A DNA stretch of 64,000 bases from Cladorhizidae sp. MBARI D1340-BT2 (taxonomy: Eukaryota; Porifera; Demospongiae; Poecilosclerida; Cladorhizidae), in assembly GCA_028752905.1 (NCBI GenBank), contig JAQNBH010000013.1, positions 27,056,739-27,120,738 of the forward strand, written 5' to 3'. Both the position numbers and the translations under genes were made by a program. This document shows positions 35,976 to 47,800 of this stretch, piece by piece. A model generated the notes under the pieces. That model was not told where the DNA came from, did no database searches, and saw nothing but the letters and a program-made list of their open reading frames with translations. The number at the start of each line of letters is the position of its first letter. Within the stretch, counting starts at the first letter, position 1.

Positions 35976-38900
35976 CTGCCGAAATCAGTGCGTATGTGTG
36001 TGTGTGTGTGTGTGAACAAGCAGTGGTTGAGAAATATAAACAACAACAAAAACAAAACAGCAACAGCAACAGCAATAATAATAAAGATAAAAACACATTC
36101 AGTACACCCAAACCCTCTGGGATCCAACCCTGTTTGGATAAATGGAATTTCTGGGTATGTGTACATATACAGTTGTCTTCAGGATGGGGTGGGGTGGCAG
36201 CTGTTTTATGTAACTATGCATGTCTCTTACAACAGCTCCAGTGGAAGATGCACACAGAAGGAAGGATGGGCAACGTTTTTGAAAATAAGCTGATAAGACT
36301 TGCAGCTCCACCAACATCATTGTTTGTTTTAGTGCTAATGACATGAGATGCTATAAAGTCAGGAACTGGCCATATACAAATTCTGTAGAAGCAGATGAGT
36401 GAGGTAAGGGCTACTTATGAAAGGTCTACTGAGTGTATGCATACTAGTCCACAAAGACATTAAAAATATCCATACTGCTCTTGCCCTAGCTCCACCCAGA
36501 GGTTGGATGCAAGACACAAGTACATATAGCCCTAGTCACATAGATGGGTTGGGTTCTACACACATGCATATGGCCCTAGCCTTGGGTTCAAAACATACAT
36601 GTATATGGCCCTTGCCCTAGCCCTAGTTACATAAAGGATCAACACACATGTACAGACACACATAGAACTTCGTTATTATGTTTGGGGGCTAACAATCAAA
36701 AGTGTGCCCTTAATTAAGCTGCATAAATTTGTATTAAAAAACACTTCTGTGTCTAGGTAATCTCAATCTAAACATTTGTGAGGTGACGGGATTCAAAGCA
36801 TTTCTAATGTTCATAGGATTAGTCATGAACATTTACAAACTTTTTGTATGGCTTTTTTGTTGTTGCTATGAGTTCCACTTTGAAAAATCCTCTGATGATT
36901 TGTGGAGGGGGGGGGGGGGGGGAATGATTGAGATTTGAACTTCAAGTCCCTATATCCTCTTGACTCATCATTGAGGGACAAGGGGAGGAGGAGAGTACTG
37001 CGGTTGGTAGAGAAGGAAGAGGGGGAGGGGGGATGGTTGGCCGAGAATATCCTACTCAAGTTTTTTTCCTCGTCACAATGCTACAATATTAATTGATCTA
37101 TTGCTGCTGGAACAGCAACAGAATGAGAACAAGTGCTCAGAATCACAAAAGAGTTCTATGCTTATTGGCTATAGTTTGCAAATATCTAAGAACTCGGAGT
37201 TCTGGAGGTTCCCAAATCAAAATCCCGGCACTAAACACTGAGAAATATCACACCTTCTGGTACATACAAACCTCACACTCTGGAGCACACAAACCTCACA
37301 CTCTGGAGCACACAAACCTCACACTCTGGAGCACACAAACCTCACACTCTGGAGCACACAAACCTCACACTCTGGAGCACACAAACCTCACACTCTGGAG
37401 CACACAAACCTCACACTCTGGAGCACACAAACCACACACTCTGGAGCACACTAACCTCACACTCTCACAAACTCTGGAGCACACTAACCTCACACTCTGG
37501 AGCACACAAACCACACACTCTGGAGCACACAAACCTCACACTCTGGAGCACACAAACCTCAAACTCTGGAGCACACAAACCTCAAACTCTGGAGCACACA
37601 AACCACACACTCTGGAGCACACAAACCACACACTCTGGAGCACACAAACCTCACACTCTGGAGCACACAAACCTCACACTCTGGAGCACACATACCACAC
37701 CTTCTGGAGCATACAAACCTCACACTCTGGAGCACACTAACCTCACACTCTCACACACTCTGGAGCACACAAACCTCACACTCTGGAGCACACATACCAC
37801 ACCTTCTGGAGCATACAAACCTCACACTCTGGAGCACACAAACCACACACTCTGGAGCACACTAACCTCACACTCTCACACACTCTGGAGCACACAAACC
37901 TCACACTCTGGAGCACACAAACCTCACACTCTGGAGCACACAAACCTCACACTCTGGAGCATACAAACCTCACACTCTGGAGCACACAAACCTCACACTC
38001 TGGAGCATACAAACCTCACACTATGGAGCACACAAACCTCACACTCTGTAGCACACAAACCTCACACTCTGGAGCACACAAACCTCACACTCTGGAGCAC
38101 ACAAACCTCACACTCTGGAGCACACAAACCTCACACTCTGGAGCACACAAACCTCACACTCTGGAGCACACAAACCTCACACTCTGGAGCACACAAACCT
38201 CACACTCTGGAGCACACAAACCTCACACTCTGGAGCACACAAACCTCACACTCTGGAGCACACAAACCTCACACTCTGGAGCACACAAACCTCACACTCT
38301 GGAGCACACAAACCACACACTCTGGAGCACACAAACCTCACACTCTGGAGCACACAAACCTCACACTCTGGAGCACACAAACCTCACACTCTGGAGCACA
38401 CAAACCTCACACTCTGGAGCACACAAACCTCACACTCTGGAGCACACAAACCTCACACTCTGGAGCACACAAACCTCACACTCTGGAGCACACAAACCTC
38501 ACACTCTGGAGCACACAAACCTCACACTCTGGAGCACACAAACCACACACTCTGGAGCACACAAACCTCACACTGGAGCACACAAACCATACACTATGGA
38601 GCACAAAAACCACACACTCTGGAGCACACAAACCTCACACTCTGGAGCACACAAACCTCACACTCTGGAGCACACAAACCTCACATTCTGGAGCACACAA
38701 ACCTCACACTCTGGAGCACACAAACCTCACATCTGGAGAAGCTGGCTATAGAAATGTCCATGCTGTTAGGTAAACTTCAATGTTGTTGTTGCTGCTGCTG
38801 TTGTTGTTTTTGCGTGGGGCAGGAATTATCACATTGATAAAGTTCATTACAGAGATGTACCAGTGTGGAGGCAGTAGAGAGTGTCTTGAGCGGTGGGTCC

Positions 38901-41900
38901 TGTCTCATCTGGGCTCCACCCACCAAAGATGAAGATGCGGGTGTCCAGGATGGCTGCTCCATGAGCAGTTAATGGGGGCGGCGGTCTGCCACTCACCTCC
39001 GGACTGAACCACTCCAGAGTGTCTAATAATAGTTTTATATACACACACGACTAATAGGCGATCTATAGTATATTATACATGTTGAGTATACTAGTCTAGG
39101 ATACTAGGATACTGAAAAAACAACATTTACAACTAGACAACGTCTAGTATATATATATTCTAGTCTGATACTAGGATATTCAAGTATATTTTACACGTGT
39201 AGTATACTAGTCTAGGTTATTATGATACAAAGAAAAACACTCGTACGACTATTCTGAAACCACACCTCAGTGAAGCTGATTCCGATGCCAAACCACACCT
39301 CAGTGGAGTTGATTCTGATACCAATCCACACCTCAGTGGAGCTGATTCCGATGCCAAACCACACCTCAGTGGAGCTGATTCTGATACCAAACCACAACTC
39401 AGTGGAGCTGATTCCGATGCCAAACCACACCTCAGTGAAGCTGATTCCGATGCCAAACCACACCTCAGTGGAGTTGATTCCGATGCCAAACCACACCTCA
39501 GTGGAGCTGATTCCGATGCCAAACCACACCTCAGTGGAGTTGATTCTGATGCCAAACCACACCTCAGTGGAGCTGATTCTGATACCAAACCACACCTCAG
39601 TGGACCTAATTCTGATGCCAAACCACACCTCAGTGGAGCTGATTCCGATGTCAAACCACACCTCAGCGGAGCTGATTCCGATACCAAACCACACCTCAAT
39701 GGACCTAATTATGATGCCAAACCACACCTCAGTGGAGCTGATTCCGATGCCAAACCACACCTCAGTGGAGCTGATTCCGATGCCAAACCACCTCAGTGGA
39801 GCTGATTCCGATGCCAAACCATACCTCAGTGGAGCTGATTCCGATGCCAAACCACACCTCAGTGGAGCTGATTCTGATACCAAACCACACCTCAGTGGAG
39901 CTGATTCTGATACCAAACCCTACAGCTTATTGAATTTGCATTCTGAACAGATTATTCCAAAAAAAACACAGAACTGTTATAAGATAATTCACCTCGATCA
40001 CAGAAAGTCAGTGGTCAAAGGGTTAATTAAAGGAGTTACGCCACTGATGTGTCTAGCATTCTACAGGAAGTACCATATAATGAGATGCATGGAGTTTTAT
40101 CCCAACATACTCTATAGCTGATTAGAAACGTGCAAACTTTGAGTCACCTTTTGACAGGTCACCACAGAGGATGCTGGTGGTAGTGCAGCTTTCTGCTGAT
40201 GTAGATATGGAAGCTTACGATGATTAAGGAGCAAGTCCCCATTTTGCTGCAAGTCAAGGGAGGAGTCGAGCAGGAAACTCTGCAATCGTCAACACTGTGG
40301 TACAATTGGCAAGGCCAGAATGGTAGAAACTCTTTTCAAGTTCCCACTAAGAAAATGGACGGTGTGCGATAGCTCCCGTAGCAGACTCCTCCCCAATTTA
40401 ATTTTTTTCAAGGTCCTTAAATTTTTTTAGAACGCAAACACAATAAGCTGCAGTTTGGTAGAAGAATCAGCTCCTTTGAAGCAAGCAAACAGAAGCTACG
40501 CGTCGCTACGTTGCTCTACATCTACATTGTGTGCAACAAAACTTACAGCAAGGAAATCCATTCAGAAGTACAGTATCCCTTCCAGAGTGGAGGGATTCAG
40601 AGGATGGATTCAGAGTGGTTCCTGGTAAGCATACGTAGGTGCCTATGCTGCTTTCCTCAGCATAAGAGCTTCTAGAAACAGCAATAAGGCTTACAAGAGA
40701 TGGTCAATGGCCACAAAAGTAGGCCTCGGATTTTGGTCTCAGAAGTCGTTTAAAGGTGCGCTACTATAAATTAACATTCTTCTCTTTGGTTTCTAGTGTT
40801 AGCACAATGAAGGTATCAGAATAGCCCCCCCCCCCCCCTCCCCCCCACACACACACAATATTTCATATCAGGATAGTCTCCTCACAACATTTCATAATCA
40901 GGATAGCCCCCTCCTCACATTTCATATCTGGATATATAGCCCCCCCTCCCCACCGCATTTCACATCTGTATATATAGCCCTTACACAACACATTTCATAT
41001 TAGGATAGCCACCCCACCTTCCACCCTCACAACATTTCATATCTGGATAGCCCCATTACTTTTGTGTCATTTTTTTTTTGAACAAAAGGTCCATGAATTA
41101 CTTCATGTGTTCTTATTATATTTTACAATCGGTCTTTTCTGGCTGCTGGCCATATTTCCCAGCCCAGTACGTCAGTTCCAAAGAGAAACCAATGAAGTCA
41201 GTACATGAAGTTGCTAGGCCATCCAATTCACTCCTGAAAGCAAGCTCTCTCTCATCTGCTACCATCAGTATGCACAGGATGAAACAGTGGCTAACCACAG
41301 CTACTTTCTTCAAGCTGTTTCACTTTAAAATTACATGTAACAAACCAAAAAAAATCTGTTTTTTGTTATTTTCGTAGGTTTGTGATTCTATGGAAATTTA
41401 TCAACAATTATCATCCCCAGAATCTCAAGATACACTGTATATGGCACATGTACGTGTAACTTTGAAAGAAAGTCTTCATGCCACCATTGAGACACTCATG
41501 CGAAGTGGTGAGAAATGACTCACCAAGGTCCAGGCAGTGTAGGTCGCCAAGGAAAGTCTGTCCTGCCATCCCTCCATGGACATAGATCATGTGACCTACC
41601 ACAGCAGTCACATGACCTTGCCGTGGACTGGGTGGACAGCCAGAGGTCCCCGGACTGGTCCATTTGCTAGAACCTACAGAAAACAGGAGAGGAGGGGGGA
41701 AGTTTCAAAGATGAATAACTAATGGGAAAATACACGATTTTGCATAGCATCTTTTATGAATAATAGTGGCTGCAGTCAAGGATGTCCTGTATACACTCTA
41801 GGTTATTACTTGATTACTCTAGGTTACTGTAGTTACTCTAGGTTACTCTAGGTTACTATGTAGTTACTCTTGTTTATTCTGGTTATGCAGTTACGCTTGG

Positions 41901-42202
41901 CTGTGGTTACACTTGGTTACTATGTGGTACTCTAGGTTACTCTGTTTTACTGTAGTTACTCTTGGTTATGGCATATTATGTGGCTACTCTAGGTTACTAT
42001 GATTACTACGTAATTACTGCGGGTACCCTTGGCTGCTACCACATTCTCTTGATCTCTAAGTGCCGCGAATACACTGCTCCCTACCTCAAATAGGTCACAC
42101 CTATGAATTGATAATGCTTACTAAACTGAGTAGAGTGAGGTGGCACCCTCCCACACTGCAGGACCACTAGAGTGAGGTGCCAGCAGAGGGTGTCCCCCCC
42201 CC

Positions 42203-42233
<31 letters not shown>

Positions 42234-43593
42234 ACACTGCAGAACCAGCAAAGCACGTGAGGAAGAAATTGCATGATGTAGCAGCATGCAAACTAAGACT
42301 ATCAAACTAAGACTATTGAGCATGTAGAGATGCATTCTAACAGAGAGGCAGGGAGAAGATTCCACTTCTTACCATGGCTTGACTTCCATTGCCACACATC
42401 ACAGCTACACTCACTGTAGTAAGCATGGAGTACTTTGTTACATACTGAACTCTGAACTCACTGGTATTGAACATATACAGCCTCTGGTCTGGAATGGGAT
42501 TTGTATTTCGGTCCCCTCCACTGTACACCATCAGGTCCCCTGAGCTGTACATAGCACCGGCACCAGAATGAAAAACACTGGAACTGGAATGGAACGTGCG
42601 AGGAGTGGGAATGGGACCACTCACACTGACCTCCTCCCACGAACTGCCATCTTGAGGGGAATAAAAAGTGGAAAAGAGTGACGACCAAGAAACAATGCAG
42701 CAATAATCCATATCAACCCGTCCAGCTCTGCACTAAACCTTGCCTAATGAGAGACAGGGGCATGGTACTAATGTTACCTTTGAGATAGGGGGGCTAGATA
42801 ATAAGCGCTAGTAGAATACCAACCACGAGCAGAGTGAATCATGTGATGCATGACTATATGCAATGCTGGGAATTTCTATGGTGACGGTATCGATTTTTTA
42901 ATATTTAATATTTTAAACGAACAAGAAGTTATCTCTGACTGAAGAGATCAAGTCGGAGTATATGTGGGATACCTTAGCAAAGGCGCATTGCAATGACTTG
43001 ATGTGTTTGCTTTTCATGTTCCACAAGCAGAATAGACAAGTAATTGAAGTGGGCGGAGCCATAGTTGGCTGTGAGCAAGCTACAGATCTAGCGAGCACAA
43101 TTTAGATTTAGGATAGCCACATGGTAGTGTTTGCAGCAGAGATTAGGGGTTTCCCCCCAAGGAGCAAACAGTTTCGAGGTTTTCGGAGACTTGACCCTAG
43201 ATGTGAAAATTGTGCTTTCTAATTGATAATAAGGTCTGGTAAGTATTTGCAATAATCTTGAAAATTATTCTCTGATGGTTGCAGCAATCCTTGAAACTTT
43301 AGCTCCTCGAAAACAAGCACTATACAGTACGAGGTGCTCAGTACAAGAAAGTCTGCACATGCCCAAACATTATTATTCTACATGTGGACAGACATATCCA
43401 AGCAACACACCACAGACACAAAACCCTCACCCAACACACATCAGAAAACAAACCAGACACGTTTGAACAAAACAAGCATACCCACTTCTACACATACACA
43501 CTTGCAACACATACACACACACTAAGAGGACACACACACACTTAGAGCACACCACACACACTAAGAGTACACACACACAGAGATTAAGAGCAT

Positions 43594-43630
<37 letters not shown>

Positions 43631-44574
43631 GAGCACACATACTAAGAGCACACACACACCTGGAGCACACATACTAAGAGCACACACACACACCTGGAGC
43701 ATACATGCACACACACACACAGAGATTAAGAGCATGCACACACACACATACTAAGAGCACGCACCGAGGTCATACTTCCACATGTCACTGACAGGACAGT
43801 CAGGCTTAGCACCGGCAAATACCCGTAGCTCACTGCTCCGTCCATCCACTGATGGAACAATGTAGGAAGCATGCTCATAACGAGCAGGGAGTTCCTCTCC
43901 AGGAAGACAGGACCACTCTATCTTACCTGCAAGAGGGTTGCAGGAAATCCAAACAAGTGTTTGATGTTACCAAGGTAGTGTGTGTGTGTGCACATGTACA
44001 TGTAACATGTACCTCTAATATTGGGACAGGGTGCTTAAGACAGCAACATTTGGGCGGTGCAAAGTCAAGCAATTGACAATCTAGGAATCATCCATGTATG
44101 CTAAAATGCCTACCTAAAACTAGCCCTAGCCAGTATTAGAACTTTGGACATCCATAGTTCACTCCTGCAACAGTATTGTCATATTTATAATTCATCCTTT
44201 TCCAGATTATATATTTGAAAATACATGCAAAAATGCTCGGTAATTTCCAGCCATGTGGGAGGTGCTCACTGGTAGCGAGTAGACCCTTTACCCATCCAAA
44301 AACATTCCTGCCCGACCTCTTCAAACTCACCTATGCTGAATTGCAGCCTATGCAGATCTGAATAAGGTCCATCTAAGGTAGCACCAGCGGAAACAAATAC
44401 TGCGCTGTAGTACTCTGACTCTTTCACATAGCTGCTAGCTGCTGCGCCCACTCTGGGACATGGCCCCCCTCGACCATTTACCTCCGCAGTGCTGCTTTCG
44501 GGGGCTATTGAGTACCATATCCCCTTTGATGGATGGTCTCCCGAATCCAGTACGGGATAGACCTCAAATGGCAT
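35392..44574 (-). CDS. RABEPK: RABEPK-like kelch-repeat protein, complete gene, six exons
   Basis: Exons 44331-44574, 43765-43926, 42462-42650, 41524-41673, 38861-39022 and 35392-35975 join to a 496-codon frame, and all five introns are phase 1 with GT-AG ends. The product starts MPFEVYPVLDSGDHPSKGIW and has six kelch blades with G-G/A cores: FVSAGATL, RVFAGAKP, MVYSGGDR, YVHGGMAG, FIFGGWSP and FVFGGMDS. Rab9 effector p40 (RABEPK) has the same start, the same RYEHASYI, PRTFHSSS and DLHCLDL motifs, and a low-complexity insert in the last blade. In mammals it binds Rab9-GTP and supports late endosome to trans-Golgi transport. The insert here, about 110 residues, is longer than in the human protein. 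The start is supported by A at -3 and by homology. The gene is divergent from ATP6AP1 across a 207-bp promoter. Confidence 0.92.
35976..37254. other. RABEPK intron 5, unique part
   Basis: Contains (GT)n near 35995-36013, GCCCTAGCCC-type short repeats at 36480-36640, and poly-G near 36906-36921. No additional exon supported. Confidence 0.5.
37255..38735. repeat. 23-bp minisatellite, about 63 copies
   Basis: Unit CTCTGGAGCACACAAACCT plus CACA. Because 23 is not a multiple of three and no frame of the unit has a stop, long open frames arise across it that cycle through three peptides. They are artefacts. The array lies in RABEPK intron 5. Confidence 0.97.
38861..39022 (-). CDS. RABEPK: RABEPK-like exon 5 (blade 5)
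   Basis: Acceptor TATTATTAG. Reads DTLEWFSPEVSGRPPPPLTA, HGAAILDTRIFIFGGWSPDE and AQDTLYCLHT, with donor ACTG/GTACAT. Confidence 0.93.
39023..39254. other. RABEPK intron 4, AT-rich part
   Basis: Three loose copies of a TATACTAGTCTAGGATACTA-like motif; no gene. Confidence 0.5.
39255..39920. repeat. 33-bp minisatellite, about 20 copies
   Basis: Unit CACACCTCAGTGGAGCTGAT plus TCCGATGCCAAAC. The period is 11 codons, so frames stay open on both strands. In RABEPK intron 4. Confidence 0.97.
39921..41523. other. RABEPK intron 4, remainder
   Basis: Unique sequence plus an imperfect 40-50-bp repeat at about 40825-41050 (ACATTTCATATCTGGATA with variable C-rich linkers). No exon beyond those of RABEPK. 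Confidence 0.55.
41524..41673 (-). CDS. RABEPK: RABEPK-like exon 4 (blade 4)
   Basis: Acceptor TTTTCTGTAG. Reads SKWTSPGTSGCPPSPRQGH, MIYVHGGMAG and FLGDLHCLDL, with donor CTTG/GTGAGT. PSPRxGHV and HGGxAG match the human protein closely. Confidence 0.93.
41795..42030. repeat. degenerate GTTACTCTAG repeat
   Basis: Many short variants of GGTTACTCTAGGTTACTATG with irregular spacing in RABEPK intron 3. Confidence 0.75.
42196..42238. repeat. poly-C plus (CA)n tract
   Basis: About 22 C followed by ACACACAC. Lies in RABEPK intron 3. Confidence 0.9.
42462..42650 (-). CDS. RABEPK: RABEPK-like exon 3 (blade 3)
   Basis: Acceptor CCCCTCAAG. Reads DGSSWEEVSVSGPIPTPRTF, HSSSSVF, LMVYSGGDRNTNPIPDQRLY. 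Ends ACCA/GTGAGT in phase 1. Confidence 0.93.
42651..43489. other. RABEPK intron 2, unique part
   Basis: No exon or element recognised. Confidence 0.5.
43490..43745. repeat. (CA)n-rich array with ACTAAGAGCACAC units
   Basis: CA dinucleotide runs punctuated by ACTAAGAGCAC, GGAGCACACATACTAAGAG and GATTAAGAGCATGC. It ends about 20 bp from the donor of RABEPK exon 2. Confidence 0.88.
43765..43926 (-). CDS. RABEPK: RABEPK-like exon 2 (blade 2)
   Basis: Begins after CCTCTTGCAG and reads GKIEWSCLPGEELPARYEH, ASYIVPSVDG, RVFAGAKPDCPVSDMWKYDL. The donor is CTCG/GTGCGT. The R-Y-E-H-A-S block is diagnostic for this family. Confidence 0.92.
44331..44574 (-). CDS. RABEPK: RABEPK-like exon 1 (start, blade 1)
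   Basis: Encodes the N-terminus and first blade, ending LHRLQFSI plus one base at the donor ATAG/GTGAGT. CPRVGAAASSYV and the YSAVFVSAGATL strand match the first kelch motif of Rab9 effector p40. Confidence 0.92.
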
Positions 44575-44685
44575 GTTTGGTGAACACGAAGTTGTTTTAA
44601 GTCAAGACTAAGTGGCACTCAAGTATGATGGTGGTGTAAAATTTTAAATTAAGTTTGAACTCGCCGCGCTAAAAAAACAGGTCGT

Positions 44686-44694
44686 TCACGTGAC
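44686..44694. promoter_or_regulatory. CLEAR-like E-box (TCACGTGAC)
   Basis: Matches nine bases of the palindromic GTCACGTGAC consensus bound by TFEB/MITF-family bHLH-Zip factors in vertebrate lysosomal promoters. The base before it is T rather than G. Ninety bp upstream of the ATP6AP1 ATG. Binding in this organism is inferred. Confidence 0.6.
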
Positions 44695-44703
44695 CCAATA
44701 ATC

Positions 44704-44711
44704 TTACGTCA
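44704..44711. promoter_or_regulatory. CRE-like site (TTACGTCA)
   Basis: Reverse complement TGACGTAA, a common ATF/CREB-type half-variant, ten bp from the CLEAR-like site. Confidence 0.5.
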
Positions 44712-44724
44712 CCATAAACACAGA

Positions 44725-44733
44725 TCATGTGAC
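44725..44733. promoter_or_regulatory. E-box/M-box-like site (TCATGTGAC)
   Basis: Contains CATGTG in the TCATGTGA context known as the M-box for MITF-family factors. A second candidate for the same factor family as the site at 44686. Confidence 0.5.
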
Positions 44734-44781
44734 GGCACAAACTTTGTACCCCAAGGAAAGAGCGAGAAATCCTGTGAAGCG

Positions 44782-44879
44782 ATGGACTGCCACAGCTCGT
44801 TAGTTTTCTCAGTTCTCGTCTACTCCTTGGTGCTGGCTCGTTGCAGCGCGCTGATACCCATCATAGGATGGTCGAACAG
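44782..44879 (+). CDS. ATP6AP1: ATP6AP1 exon 1 (signal peptide)
   Basis: ATG has G at -3 and +4. A hydrophobic core follows (LVFSVLVYSLVLA) with likely cleavage after CSA. Ends AACAG/GTATTT, leaving two bases. Confidence 0.88.
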
Positions 44880-47800
44880 GTATTTTTTATGGGTTGGGTC
44901 TTGTTAATATGTACGCAGGAAAGATATTCTTTAGTGGAGACCTAGCCCTAAAGAGCAGTCTTGATAATTCATTGGACCTAGGAAGCTGATATGATGGTAA
45001 AAGTGTATGACACAAAGAAAAATGCTATAGGAAAGATCTAGAAATGGAAACCATCGTTGCACTAACTCCTTGAACCCCAAAGTACAGGACTAGGCATGTA
45101 TTCTTTGGTGCATCTATGACTTTGACAGGGGGAGCGTGCTCCAGTGGGAGTGTGGAGGAACCAGAGTATAAGGGGGGAGGGGGAGGGAGGCGATTTATTT
45201 GTGTTTTCTGAGAAGAAATGGATCTTCGAACGAGTTTAAGGACTTGTGAGAGTGTAGCTGCTGCTGCTGCTGCTAGACACAAATTGATCACTCACCACAA
45301 GGAGAACATCCTATGTGGGTACCTGTACCTAACAATAATATTGCCTAGTTCAAGGTGTATGTCCTATGGACTTCTCCGCTGCCATGGTAACAGGTCTAGA
45401 ACATAGACACTTGTATTCACATTCCCAGCTAGTGACAAGTATGTAAAGCACAAATGTCTGCGACAAACTGTAAATGTGACTGAGTACAAGGAAAAGGGGT
45501 CAGCTATACAGAGCACAATTTGTTAGCACAAGTTGTTAAAAGAAGGTGTCTACTAATGCTTAGCTTGTGGCTTCAGATTTGCATATCCTTGTTCAGGATG
45601 GATTTATTATGAGCGGATTTTTCAGTTCGATATATAGTTAATTTTGACACTTTCCTCATAAACACCCTCTCACATAAACACCCTCTCACATGCAAAAAAA
45701 AAGAGCTTATGGGTGGAGTTTGTGTAATTCTGAGAAATTCACAACCAACTCTCGGTTGACGTAGTATAGACTTTATCTTAAATTTGCTCACTCGCTGTTT
45801 GGGCTAGATGATGTTGAGTGTGCAGTTTATTCCTGATGAAGGCTAGAGCATCAGCCGCAATGTCGAGTGAGAAAATTTAATTTGATTATCGAGAAAGTCG
45901 TTTTATCTAATTCTGAGCAGTTCATCCATGTAACATAATTAGACCCCTGATCACCAGGTGGTGGACTCTGCATGATCTTCCAGTGGCAGTCAGCACCAAA
46001 TGTTGTTAGCTAACTTTGTGCGATGATGTATGTTTGCTATAAGATCAGAAGATGTTTTAAAAAAACATGAGTGCGGTTGTGCAATATCTCAATTAGAAAA
46101 TGGGTGGAGAACCAGCTTTGGTCTAGATTTGTTTTTACACTTTCACATAGCAACAGTTCTCTAGCTATGTAGCTAGTCTAGCTAGCTACTCTAGCTAGCT
46201 GGTTTGGCCACAGGCCACAGGTGGTATACAGCTAGCTCCCCTAAGTTCCTAACTGCAGCCTTCGCGAAGACGAGAGTAAATGAAATTCTTTCAATGCTCA
46301 CTTGTATAGTTGCTTTAATTATCCGTCTTTTATACTTAAACCACTTACGGAGGTGGACCAGATCAAGTGTGGACGCAACCAATGCTTATTAATGTGCGTA
46401 GACTTGTGCAGTGTGGACATACACTAATATTCCACCAGCATCATAGCACTTCTTGTGGTGAACATCACTTCAGGCTATTGCACAAGACACTATTACTGAG
46501 CATGTACCTATAAAAACAGCTCTGTTGTGAAGCACCTTGTAGCTCATTGTTATGTCTGTAATTCTACCTTGGAGGATTATGATATAGTTTGTGGGGTGGA
46601 GGTGGATAAGTGCTTCTTAGGATCGGGAATTATGAAAACTTTCCTGACCAAAATAGGCACAACTTCAAGTTTCCTAATGTACTTCCTATAACAAGGCAAT
46701 ACTCAGAGAACTTCCATAGCAAAACTTTCTGTTGTGCCACATGCCACAGTACAACTTTCTGTTGTGCCACATGCCACAGTACAACTTTCTGTTGTGCCAC
46801 ATGCCACAGTACATGTACAACTTTCTGTTGTGCCACATGCCACAGTACAACTTTCTGTTGTGCCACATGCCACAGTACAACTTTCTGTTGTGCCATATGC
46901 CACAGTACATGTACAACTTTCTGTTGTGCCACATGCCACAGTACAACTTTCTGTTGTGCCACATGCCACAGTACAACTTTCTGTTATGCCCAGTACAACT
47001 ACAGGGAATCATAATAATTATTACTGTTATAATAGTATAACTGCTGATCGTGATTCATGTGTACAGTGTACGATGCAGGATCGGTGGTCGGCATGCTACT
47101 ATCTGTTTGTCAGTTAGCATAGTTGAGCACAATAGAGAATAACGGGGGGGGGGGGGGGGGGGGGGGGGGAGAATTAGTGAAAAATAGAAGAAGAGAAAGA
47201 GAAGTAGAAATTTGAGCATAATCTGCCAGGCCTACCTGTCGTGCTGGGAGGTGGGAGGGTGTGAGTGGTTTTTGTCGTAATTTAAATATGCTTAGTCCAA
47301 GTAGGACTTTTCCGAGGGCAAACAATGTATACAAATTGATTTACGAAAATATAAATTTGAGTAATTGACATCAGGTCAGAGAACACAAACTCACCTACAG
47401 AATGGAATTTGAATAAGCTCTTAATCCATCCCAAGCCAGATATATGAATGGCTGAGGGCAGGAACTAAGTTAATACGACTTGGAAGTCCATTTTTTTGTG
47501 CTGAATTGGCCCTTGTCATCCCCTATCATGCTTGACTGTTGCCTCCTGTGGTGGAGAGGACGCCAATCTTCCCATCACTTCAATACTGTCAAAATAGAGG
47601 AGACAAGGATGCTCTCATTTAGGCCACACCCATTAATCACTCATTTACCAATTTTATAAGCACAAGAAATGCAGTGTCTATGAATACCAAATTTAAAAGG
47701 CTGTATATTTGGTGTACACGGAATTTTATAACTGATTTTTTGAAGTGTTGTATCCATGGGTGTGGCTTAACTACCGTATCTTACAACATATAAGACGCAC

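Larger units (their letters stand above)
44575..44781. promoter_or_regulatory. bidirectional promoter, RABEPK / ATP6AP1
   Basis: Only 207 bp separate the divergent start codons, so both 5' UTRs and core promoters must lie here. No TATA box is apparent. Candidate sites are a CLEAR-like TCACGTGAC, a CRE-like TTACGTCA and a second E-box-type TCATGTGAC, all in the ATP6AP1-proximal half. Confidence 0.8.

Noticed and set aside
37093..38751. Two open frames of over 200 codons
   Set aside because: They are the 23-bp repeat read through all three frames in turn, inside a RABEPK intron.
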